64,000 nucleotides of DNA from Paramyrothecium sp. XJ0827 (lineage: Eukaryota > Ascomycota > Sordariomycetes > Hypocreales > Stachybotryaceae). The stretch lies in the NCBI GenBank assembly GCA_020881915.1, contig JAJFPB010000007.1:124001-188000 (forward strand), written 5' to 3'. The notes below the pieces were generated by a model. That model ran no database searches, had not been told where the DNA came from, and saw only the letters and a list, made by a program, of their open reading frames with translations. Within the stretch, counting starts at the first letter, position 1; each line of letters begins with the position of its first letter. This document shows, in pieces, positions 35,901-45,600 of this stretch. The translations under genes were made by a program, and so were the position numbers.

Positions 35901-36280
35901 CAGCCGAGGAAGTACCGTTGGCTGAATCCTCGTAGTATTGTTGAAGATTGGCAGCGGTGTCCTCAGAAAGCTCAAGGTCCTCAGTGGGTATGGCAGATGC
36001 CTGGGCAGGGTCCTGGTGGCCGATACCAAACGTGATATTCTTAGCCCACTTTGGTGCCATCGCTGGTAGATTAGGACAATCTGTAGTGTCTCATTAGGTG
36101 TATTCGAAGTGCTCCCTTACTGATCACGTTGCCACGGCGGGAAAATGTGCCTGCATCATTGAGGCGACGGCCGGGAGGGTTGTAGGCTCCATTAGCGTTA
36201 ACAGAGTAATTGCAGTTGCCCAAAGGGCAAGAGTCATGAGCTTCGGTTCCATTGCGCCTCAGATTATGGTATCGACGTTG
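32912..36280 (-). pseudogene. Decaying killer-toxin-like chitinase (CBM18-GH18, subgroup C)
   Basis: Family: large secreted chitinases whose GH18 and C-terminal regions resemble the zymocin alpha subunit. Recognisable parts in minus order: a Cys-containing N-terminal piece (36280-36131), a spacer with APKWAKNITFG, CBM18 modules (CCGPDSICGYGPDYCG; CGMNLCCSTSGWCG), GH18 start TVRYYQSWNV, catalytic GVDLDWEYP (DxDxE kept), GFMTYG, SINFQGSESGT, then a long Cys-poor tail ending at 32912. Introns with good signals occur, for example at 35818-35770 and 36130-36091. Lesions: a frame break near 35853, another near 35310, an in-frame TGA at 35160-35162 just before the catalytic motif, a probable break or bad splice near 33920-33960, another near 33430-33480, and no in-frame start codon at the 5' end. 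A TATAAAA lies near 36353 on this strand. Transcript data could still rescue part of the model, but a functional enzyme is unlikely. Confidence 0.8.
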
Positions 36281-39222
36281 CCGATGTGAGTGAGGACCTT
36301 AGTAGACTTATCTCACGACGACATCGAGGTATTTTAGTTTCTATGCGAGCTTTTATAGCTATAGCTCTACAATAATGCCTTTAGCATTATCGGCTTAATT
36401 GTTTTTTCAACGTGAACTAGAGTGTAATCCACTGCAAGCGGAGATACAGTACAAGGATATCAATTTTGAAGGCCCGCAGCCCTTGATCCGACATTGCTCC
36501 CCAGGGCAAGGCATGGGTTAGGGCTAGGATTTGAACCTTAACGCCGCGCTAGGTTCGACCGCATTGTACCCCGGAGGGTACTGTGCACGCGCCGCAGGAC
36601 CCACTGATGTGTATATATCTTGGCTAATACTGGAGCATCGAGATGCAGCCAGTGATATACAATAAGCGGCCGACAGTTGAGGCGGATAAGCTACTCGGCC
36701 ACCTGCAAAGGCGTGTTATAGCATAAAGATACTGATATTTGCACTCGCCTAAGACTTGAGGGAAGTTAGCAGTTGCTGAAGTAGTACCAGCTTCCTCTTC
36801 TATCTTGAATTGATGTACTAGGAGAGGATACATACGTCTCACAGAAAGAGCTACTATCGGGTTTTGGCCGACATGATTTGTTACGAGTTCTCAGGATCAA
36901 AGGCTCGTATAGGCGGCTCGTCATGGGATCAAGTCAGGAGCTAATGTTAATGTAGGGCTTTTCTCTGGACGCTATCCAGGAGGATTAAAAATTAGCTCTG
37001 CCAAGTCAACTAGTCCGAGAAAAAGTTCCCCTAACAACCATTCTGCGATTAAGAAGCTTAAGAGACAAAAAGAAGCTATCCAGTGCCTACATGTTTACAT
37101 ATGATACTTAGGGAAATCCGAAAATTGCTTGCCTTCCTTCATATTATATTCATGACTGCAGGAGGAGCTTCAGAGTGAGCAGATGGAATCATCGTAAAAC
37201 ACCTTACTAGATACGTAGCACTTGCCAAGCAGAGTCTAGCGTAGGATTGCAATGCTGTCCTTCTCCTTTGTATGCAATGGGTTAGGGTACTTAATTAGCA
37301 GCTCCTCAAGCGTTAATTTTCTCTATGGAACCACAAATCATTTATCTCTATGAGCCGAGACCTTCAAAAGGATCGACTTCCCGGCCAGACGCTCAGGAAA
37401 TTGTCGGCTTCAGACCTGTAAAAGGCTACGGGTACGAAGTGCTTCCAAGGGGTACGAGATATTTCAAGGGTTACGAGACATGCGAGTCACATGTCGGAAG
37501 CTACAAATCCCACAGACACGGTTCTCCAATAGCAGAAGATTGGGCTCCTCCGAGAAGAAACTTCACAGGCCCGCTACGCATTGAATAGGTTTGCTAGTTA
37601 TAGGCCATTATCATCGACGGTGCAATAGATGGTGTTTACTACTGCAATCATGGCCATCATTCTTACTGGGTTCGCTTAGTACTACGACTGCCGCCGCCTC
37701 CTGGATTTTGTTCGCTAGGAAAGAAGCCAATGATGTGTTATTTGTAGCTATGGCCGTTGGCGGGTCAGGCATTCTCGTTAGTCCAGTCAGGTAGTCACCC
37801 TGACACGGCTGGTGCTAGCGTTGACTAGTCTCTGCCTCATTGATGCCAACAAATCTTTGTGCTGGCTCATAATGCAGCGTCCCTATGGTTTTGACTACTG
37901 TCGTTTCTTGCATTATCTTCTAATACTGGATGCTTCGGGATTCTCGGCTAATGTGGGCTTCCCTTGAGTCAGGTGTTGTGAGCGACGAGGCTTGGGTGGG
38001 GGCTTGAAGTCTTAAAGTGAATAGGCTCGGAACTGGCTTCAGGAGTTGTCTGTTGATCGTTTTTACGCGGTCTTAGTTCCCCAATTAGCGCCCAGACAGC
38101 ACTGTCGTGAACAATTTCTTTTAATGTAAACATGCTCGTCATGATTCCAATTATCACCACTTCCGTGGCATCAGCGTGACAATAACCATGAGATAACAAT
38201 AGGCAGACAGAACCATGAATGGTCCCTTCTTATTGACATACAGAGCGATATTCAAGATTCCTCTGGCGCTCCGTTACGTAGATGTATCTTTTGACTGCTC
38301 ATTCCAAATGCCTGGCTTCAGTTATAATACATGTAGCCATCCTCGGTAGTATTTATTCAATCGCTGATAGGTAGATATTATGCATAAGTGTGAGCCATTT
38401 GTTGGCTGCTTGTGTGCACGCATGTGGATCGCTGTGGTCTCCCGGCGAGGCAGAATCCACGGGTAGGCAAGAATCGAGGCAATCTTGCTTATGATACAAA
38501 GCTATTACGAGTAAGTAGCTGTCTATATCTAACATGGCTATACCAGCTAATGATTCTTGGGCAGACGCGTACATAAATAAATACCGACCTAGTACATACA
38601 CGTCTATGTTAGGCATTGACGTCCTGACTATGTATTCCTGTCCAAATCTTTACCATTCCTAGGGCGACATTTAGCCAGTAACTGCCATGGGAACAATTCT
38701 ACGCACTGCGATTATACTTATTCCCTACAAAGTAGCTAATGACTCAGGTTGTATTCTTTAGAGATGTATGACAGTCTTGTTCAAGTCTATCTTGGCCAAG
38801 AGCAGGGGCGAGCCGAGACTAAGAGAAGGGTGCCCATGGCTTATAAGGCCGGTATGTGGCGCGGCGCAACTGGAGCAGCCCAGTCTACAATGCTGCAGCA
38901 GTAGCAGATATCATAGCAAAGGTTATAGTGGTAAGTAGAAAGGACTTAGAGGATTTCAGAATTCAAGAAGATTGCTTCTTGATTAATTGGCATGTATAGT
39001 AAGCAGAAACGGCCGAGAGGGAGCCTAGCAAGGTTACATATCTGATCCCGAGGAGGGTAACACTGTCCAATGTCATTTCCCCGAGTGCGCTGGATCACCC
39101 TCTGCACTTTGTGACTATGTGTCAGTATCAGCCGCATACACACGGCTGGGTTATTTGAAGCATATCCATGTAGATAGGGTTACGAAAATGTAACCCGCCC
39201 CTCTCTCAGCCTCAATCACCAA
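36281..39222. other. 2.9-kb gene-poor stretch
   Basis: No recognised gene. A plus frame at 37325-37588 encodes 87 residues rich in Tyr/Gly/Arg with no known domain. Other frames are short. Confidence 0.35.
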
Positions 39223-39314
39223 GACTCGTAATCCGAGTCAGCAGATCGGGCCTTGTTCTCGGCACCTTTTTCTGCCCCTTTTCCTGCCACATGAGGAGTT
39301 TGCAGATTCTCGTG
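39223..39314 (-). repeat. 92-bp copy of an MFS gene fragment
   Basis: Matches 59329-59420 over 92 bp without gaps and with six mismatches (about 93% identity). The source is the loop-coding part of the MFS transporter gene. The copy has the same orientation and ends three bases beyond the stop codon of the gene at 39317-40285. Confidence 0.95.
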
Positions 39315-39316
39315 AA

Positions 39317-40285
39317 CTAAAACCAATTGACTGTGGGGAGACAGCATGGAGCGATAACCCCGGCTGGACCATCATGGCCGGCGTCTATCTGTATAGATGC
39401 ATCGGAATCCTTCCTCTTTGATTCCACCTCATCTTTGGAGGCAAGGTATGGCAGCGCCTGCGTCGTTCCCGGCCGCCCGGCAAACCAATCCCAAAGGCAC
39501 TCTGGGAGCGGTGTTGTCCCGTGGCTCACCAAGCTGCGCTGGAAGCCACAGCCACGTAGTCCGTGATTCTTGAGAACAACATCTAGGCGTCCTTCGTATG
39601 TGTGAATTGTTCCGGGATGCGATCTGTCGTGCAGAACTAAGGCCCATGGATGTCTCAACGAAGGAGGTCCCTGGCACGACCACGGAATCGAGACGTAATG
39701 CAGCAAGACCGGAGTGAATACCCCGGAAAGCCTGTCGCGAATAACGTGAACAGCGTCATCCGGTAGACAGACGTATGAAATCTCGCGATCAGCTTCCAAC
39801 CTGCCCTGAAACTTGGTGTATTCAACGTACAATCTCTTGTATTCCGGAAGGTGTCGTCTTTGTGCTGGAAACCCTGTTGCCGTTGCACAACCGCGATGAA
39901 AATGACGGATTGTGTGTATCTTGAAGGGATGCGACGGCTGGAGAATCGCTTCGAGGAGTTCTACTGTGTTCACGGGTGCTTCGATGATCCAAGGTGACAT
40001 GGGGACATTGATTGGCCCAGGGACATGTGTCGTCGGGATTTCGGCCGCATCTATCCGTTCGAAAGCTAGAATATAACGGCCGTATGCCCACGTGAGGTCG
40101 TGGAGGGTTTGCAATGGGAGATCTCCGTCGGCTACCTCACGCCCCGCGGGGCCATCGCGCGGTTTGGTTTCTGCGTCCTGGCTGCCCGTCAGCGCTGCCG
40201 CATTCTGAGCAGCCCTTTGTTGTAGGCGCTTGCTCCTGCGCGGAGCGGCTGTTGTCTCAGATATTCTTTTCTTATAGCTGGCCAT
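39317..40285 (-). CDS. Uncharacterised protein
   Basis: I do not recognise the family. The ATG at 40285 gives 322 residues in one exon. The frame is open upstream to 40483, but that part reads like non-coding DNA. The N-terminus is basic and low-complexity (RRSKRLQQRAAQNAAA), a possible nuclear signal, followed by a folded-looking region with TWAYGRYILAFERI, FHRGCATATG and HYVSIPWSCQGP. The last 40 residues are polar and the stop TAG at 39317-39319 sits directly against the duplicated MFS fragment. It is divergent from the amidoligase gene across 380 bp, so the two may be co-regulated. Confidence 0.6.
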   Translation of the reverse strand: MASYKKRISETTAAPRRSKRLQQRAAQNAAALTGSQDAETKPRDGPAGREVADGDLPLQTLHDLTWAYGRYILAFERIDAAEIPTTHVPGPINVPMSPWIIEAPVNTVELLEAILQPSHPFKIHTIRHFHRGCATATGFPAQRRHLPEYKRLYVEYTKFQGRLEADREISYVCLPDDAVHVIRDRLSGVFTPVLLHYVSIPWSCQGPPSLRHPWALVLHDRSHPGTIHTYEGRLDVVLKNHGLRGCGFQRSLVSHGTTPLPECLWDWFAGRPGTTQALPYLASKDEVESKRKDSDASIQIDAGHDGPAGVIAPCCLPTVNWF

Positions 40286-40665
40286 GATGTAAAGGATTAG
40301 GAGTAGATTGGGGTCAGAATGAGCAAGTAGGCAGGCCGCTAGTAGCCCAGGTAGGCAGGCTCTGGGGGTTTTATACACGAATTGCCTTGGAGAAAATAAG
40401 GTAAAGAGGCTAGCAAAGGTAACGCAGCATGGGAAGTAATTAAAGTGAAGCGAGAATTCAAATGGCTGACGTAGTTCCTGCACCCCCTTCCCCCGTTTAT
40501 TAAGCCTCGAGATGCCTCAGGCCGGACGACTGGTCTACGTAAGGTACCTTACAGGTAGCTACAGCGCCGTACCTTATACTCTAACCTGTCGTTCTCTGCC
40601 TACACTCCATCAATTCAACAAGCCAGAGCCATATTCGAAAGAAACGCGACGAAGAACGGTTCATC
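40286..40665. promoter_or_regulatory. Shared divergent promoter region
   Basis: 380 bp between the unknown minus-strand gene and the plus-strand amidoligase. No competing ORF. No specific operator recognised. Confidence 0.45.
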
Positions 40666-41565
40666 ATGCCCACACAGCTGCAGTTCGGTGTCGAGCTGGA
40701 GATGGCCATCAGGCCAAACGCGCCTTGCCTCGAGGTTCTCCAAGAATACTTTGGATTTATGCTAACAGGCGGTCCATCACAGGAGTACAAAGAAGTCAGG
40801 TCCAATAACCTTCGCGCCATTCTAGACTTTCTTCGCGCCTTTTTCGGACAAGAGGGCATTTTGGTGAACGACCACCTCGTCGGCGAATCGAAGAAACTTC
40901 GAGACACGGACGACGCGACCGATACGACCGATACGACCGATTATACGCGGTGGAGTGTCATTTCCGATCCGTCGATCAAGACGTCTGGCCTGGACTACGG
41001 CATCGAGGTGGTTTCCCCCATCTTCTTGTCCAATGCCGGGCATTGGCAACACGAGTCTACAGGCCCCTGGCAAGCCGAGATTGCCAAAGTGTGGATCATT
41101 ATTGGAAAGTATTTCGATGTTGTCACGGAGAAACGACACAGATGTGGCACACATATCCACGTCAGCCCTGTTGGCGGTTTCGCGGTTGCCCAGGTCAGGC
41201 ACATGGCTCGTTTCTTGGTCAAGTCGCATCGGACAATCACAAGATCCATCCCGGAGAATCGTCGGGATTCTTCGTACGCTAGATCCAATTTCCTTCTCCG
41301 AAGTGCAGTACCTTGTCTCGAGACATTGACAGCAGGCCTGTCACTTGAAGATCTGGTCGAAAGGATGATGCCCGAGCCGCAGGATGCGCAGAACTAGATA
41401 CTCGGCGATCCGAAGTATGCGGCATGGAATTTCTTCCCACTCTTGAGCGACAAAGGAACTATCGAGTTTCGACAGCCTCCGCATGTCAACAATTATGAGG
41501 AGATGGAGCATTGGGTCCAGTGGACCTTGAATCTCTTCTTCCGTGGCATGAGATACGACGGATAA
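40666..41565 (+). pseudogene. Amidoligase-type COOH-NH2 ligase with in-frame TAG
   Basis: The fold joins a carboxylate and an amine using ATP. Start at 40666. FGVELEMAI carries the metal-binding Glu pair, GLDYGIEVVSPI follows, and RCGTHIHVSP holds the His pair. A 9-bp repeat (GATACGACC) encodes DTTDTT near residue 87. TAG at 41395-41397 ends the frame after 243 codons, but the same frame continues 55 codons to TAA at 41563 and encodes the conserved tail YAAWNFFPLL and TIEFRQPPHV. The truncated protein lacks the catalytic EFR motif. Alternatives: readthrough, or a 42-nt in-frame intron with poor signals (GTCGAA...CTAG) that would remove the stop. The mutation looks recent because the tail is otherwise intact. 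Confidence 0.7.
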
Positions 41566-43183
41566 CATGACAATCTGGGTCTGTGCGTCGTGAAGAGACG
41601 GAGGAATGGGTTTTCTGGTCGCAGGCCAAAATTAGGCTGCTGGCTGATCCTATGTACCAACTTAGTCTCGTACGCCCTGTTCCTGCTTGCCATCTGATAA
41701 AGAGGGCCAGGACACTGAGACAGCCTTGAGCTGATCTCGGGGGCTGTGGTTATGTCTTCGTGTCATCCCAAATGGGCCGCCACATATTGATGGATATGCT
41801 AGAAGCTGCCACATTTTTTCTCCCTCGTTTGGAGTTTTTTTCACCCGGTCACTGTTTGTTCTTTATGACACCAGGACACCAGGACAGTGTTGATACTGAT
41901 CCTAGGCATATGGGTAGTGGTAATGTTTCTCGTCACCCCATATGGGTCGCCTCATTGAGACGAAGACGAAAGAAACTTCCACACTTGATGAATATAATGT
42001 CGTACACGCACAAGGCTTCCGATGAAAATTGCACATGTCTCCCAAGCAAAGCCCATCTTCCAGGCACTCTTAAGCTTCCTTGATTATTGCATATGGCCTC
42101 GCCCCGCGTCACTGTAACAGTGTTAAATCCCAGCATTTGTAAGGAATGCCAAGGGCCATATCACGCATCGTATAATTCTTCCAAGTCTGCGTACCTCGCC
42201 GGGCGCCCTGAGTATTTAGATGGCCCTAAACTCGGCTGCTGATGTCATCTGCATGCAGCTAATCCAGCGGTTCAACATGGCGTCCGCTTTTCGATCCTTA
42301 ACAAGTTCGGGTTCTTATGCCCACCGGCATATATTACCTTGAATCTGTTCCTGTTGCTGTGGGCTTGACTGGGACCCGTTCGGTAGGCCCAATGGTAGGG
42401 CCGGCAGCACTGTTATCTTCATCCATTATCGAACAGCTACCTACGGTAACACTATGGTGGAAGCAGCGGTAAATCAGTCAAATAGTATTTTAGCTGCGTG
42501 GGCTGATTTCTTTATTCCTCATTAACATTGATGATAAGGGTAGTGTGGAGAGGACTACATACAATAAGTCTCAAGACTGTCAAGGATATAAATAGTATCA
42601 GCCCATTTCCCACCTTGTATTTCATGTGTAATAAATTTTCCTGCTTCGATCAAGCTTTTCGGGTGTTGGTCCACCGATAGCGGCTCATGGAAGCCAATCT
42701 CAAGAAAAGGGGCAGCATTAAGTTGACGTTCTCACTTGAGAATTTGTAGAGGAAAAGATCTGCCAGTCCATTAGCACCGCACTTCTCTTGCATCTGTCTG
42801 CAGAACAGAAACAACGACTGACATTGCGGTTTGCAATCCCAACATGGACACATGAAAGAAGACACGCTTAGTCCTATCATCCACAAGCAGTGGCGGTGCT
42901 TTGTGGCTGTCCATGAAACGAATCGTGATGGTCGCGCATTCATCTGTTCTCAAAATAGTGAGATCCGTCAATAGCCTAAAACTTTTGTCAGTCATAGTGC
43001 GGTTGGCAATGGTCTATTAGCAACGCTTGATCACTGCCCTTTTCGTTTCTCAGTCTACACATTGATGGAAGACTGCTTTGGCGATAGATGCAATTGGCAC
43101 TGCACATTGCGAGTCGGAAAAGCCACGTCAATCGACCAAAAAAAAACTGAATTGAGTGAAGTGATAAGAATATAAACCATAGC
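41566..43183. other. Spacer, no firm gene
   Basis: A minus frame from 42995 (74 codons) begins with ATG and looks mildly coding, but has no recognisable domain. Nothing else seen. Confidence 0.35.
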
Positions 43184-45416
43184 TCATGTCTCTAGATCCA
43201 GGTTAGTGTTGATTGGATAAGCATCTTCAAATAAGACATGCTTGCCATTCTGCTGCTCCTGGCCCTGCTCAACGCTTTGATTAGCTGACGGGACATTGCT
43301 AACAGATCTTTCAGGCGGTCAGACGAAGGGTACATACCCAATCTGCGAGTTTAAACGATCTTGACAGCATGCGTAAGCAGGCAATGAATGAAGTGGAAAG
43401 GAGGAACTGCTTACAAGCCTGCTGAAGCCAGCACCGCCCACCGCCGTTATCTTTCGTTATCTGTAGACATGATTAACTCACCTATAGGTTTTCTCATCAG
43501 AATTGTTGTGTGAAACTTACGGCATGTTTCATTCGGCCAGCTAAATAAGGTATTGGCATCAGTAAATTTTCAGCACAAGTCACATATGACTTCGTGCAAA
43601 CGTACAAATCGTTCATACGTTGCCTGGCACCAAATGTTAGTAAGTCTCTGGCGGTAAGATGTGATTGAGCTACCGTAGTGGCATTGTTGTTGGTCTGTCC
43701 GATGGTGTATGTTAGCAGGGACGTTCGATTATAACATCACAGCCGGGAGGTTTCTTACGGCGCCAGATGCCTCGGCGGCCTTATATTGGAAGTCAGTACT
43801 CTCCATACATCCATGCATGTATTGACTTACCACGGCCTTCTTCTCCGCGTTCTGAAGGCATGAAATATTAGGCACAGCTTAGCTTAAGTTTAGACTTGAA
43901 GGACTTACTGCAGCCTCTTTGCATAGTTTCTGAGATTTGTGAGTCATAGGATAGCATTTATAGCATTTTGCTAAAGTGGGACATTGGCTGTAGAGAAGAA
44001 CTTACCTCATGCTCGGCCTGGAGTGCCTGGCAAGAGGCTAGCATCTTCCCGAATAGCCCTCAAGTCCACGCTTTTTCAGTACATACCGAAATCTGCGCCA
44101 GTTTCGCCTGAAACCTGTCAGCCATCAAATTCTCGGCCAGTAGCTAAAAATGCATAGGATAACTCACATTCGCTGCCGCCAGGTAATTCTATAGGCTATC
44201 AGTTCAAAAAGTCTTGAGAATAACATCACACGGATGGGGGATACTAACGTCGCGCTTATTGCGCCAGAACTATAGCAAAAAGACATCATTAATGATACGT
44301 TATAATGAAGTTCAGCCACAGAAAACCTACCTGAGGAGATTCCTAAGGCACGGTCAGCATCAGTGATCTTGCTTCTTCATTCTGGATATTGGTTCATACC
44401 TCAGCTACAGGAGTCTAGATTTTTGCAAACCGTAGGTCAGCATGTCTAAGTCAATTGTAGAATGCGGGCGGTGGTAAGCTGAGATACTTACTCCTCCCTC
44501 GGTCTATTTTGCAGTCAGTAAACCATGAAAAGATGCTTGCAGAGCTATGCTCCGATTGTTACACGTACCGGTGGCCGGAGCCAACACTTGGGGCCATGAT
44601 GGCCGGGCTTGCCGCAATGCGGGCACTACCTTGACGTGTCACCGAATCATCCCATAGTGAACTTGGCAAAGTAAGCCAATTACCGTCTTCGCGGCTATGG
44701 AATTGGATTAGTATCAAAGTCTGGCCAGGTAACGATACATGTGCTCACGCTTCTTAACCCGATTGTCGGCTGTGGTGAGCATCTGATGTCAGGATATGTG
44801 ATACCCAAAGGCCTGTTCGAACCATACTCACCATTGACCTTTGGGTTCTCTACGTGCATCCTTGTCAACGTACGGTCCCAAATTTGCAAACAGGAAAAGG
44901 CAGGTAGACTGACTCTGCTTTTGTGCTTTCTCTTCGATGGGAATTGATGCGTTAGTAAACATGATTGTGCATGGCTGAGTGCTTTGAAATGGCCTACCTG
45001 GCTTAGTTGGAGCCACTTCAGACAGTGAAGTTCAGGTCAAATCGTGTTCCAAGCATCGGGCGAGGAGAAAGGGACGAGGCTTACTTGTGCAATTCCGGTA
45101 CTAATCATGCGATCCATTATTAATTTTTGTTTGATGCCTTGGATTTCGGGTTCACGTACCAGATTGATTGATGAAATTGGTAGATTTCTAGACACCTTGT
45201 CAGCCGTGCTTCACGAACACCGATGCGATATGGAGGCACCCGAACAGGGGTCAAACTTACTCGTTGCGACTTTGCTGCCTGTATTAGTGTATCGCACGTT
45301 AATTCCCCCACTCGCCAGCCAGGAAGGGAACGCTGCATCGAACTTACAGAGCCAAGGGATGGATTGTGCACAAGTCTAGAAGTGGGATTGATGTCCGGCA
45401 GCACTTTTGACAACAT
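43184..45416 (-). CDS. Micro-exon gene: about 25 exons, mostly 5-39 nt, unknown protein
   Basis: Not a known family to me. Exons (5'-3'): 45416-45348, 45278-45261, 45187-45156, 45100-45085, 45015-44998, 44931-44914, 44847-44832, 44694-44684, 44586-44569 (or from 44607), 44503-44492, 44414-44400, 44342-44331, then eight of exactly 21 nt (44269-44249, 44188-44168, 44107-44087, 44026-44006, 43929-43909, 43851-43831, 43779-43759, 43694-43674), then 43623-43619, 43540-43521, 43450-43415, 43359-43338 and 43298-43184 (stop). Nearly every exon is followed by GTAAGT/GTGAGT/GTATGT-like donors and preceded by CTAAC/CTGAC-type branch sites and YAG. Introns are mostly 50-78 nt. Spliced CDS is about 207-214 codons without a stop. 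The 21-nt exons give Ala/Lys/Glu-rich heptads (for example AKLAQIS, ALQAEHE), suggesting helix or coiled coil. The C-terminal exon is Gln/Asn-rich. No signal peptide. Individual boundaries (exons 3, 9, 21, 23, 25) are uncertain. Confidence 0.72.
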
Positions 45417-45600
45417 CTTAGACAAGCAAGACGGGCAGTCACGACGCCGGGGCGGTCCTTACCGCCCCCGCTAAACATCATCTTATTCCCGTCCCCCACT
45501 AGGCTACCTCCTTAAGGCCCGTAAATGCTGGAGTTCCAGCAGCACTTTGGCCTATACATTGCTGAACTTCCAGCGGTTTAAAGATCAGGGCCTGAGCGGC

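Noticed and set aside
36281..39222. RIP-degraded transposon in the gene-poor stretch
   Set aside because: No transposase or reverse-transcriptase remnant and no terminal repeats were recognised. The sequence is not extremely AT-rich by eye.
40286..40483. N-terminal extension of the 39317-40285 gene
   Set aside because: The upstream part is open, but its composition is non-coding and it would leave little room for a promoter. The ATG at 40285 starts a clearly coding stretch.
41353..41394. 42-nt intron removing the amidoligase TAG as the preferred model
   Set aside because: Donor GTCGAA and the absence of a branch site make it weak. It is kept only as an alternative.
45156..45160. GTACGT as donor of the third micro-exon
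   Set aside because: It is the stronger signal, but it shifts the frame into a stop in a following exon. GTGAAC four bases later keeps the frame through the whole gene.
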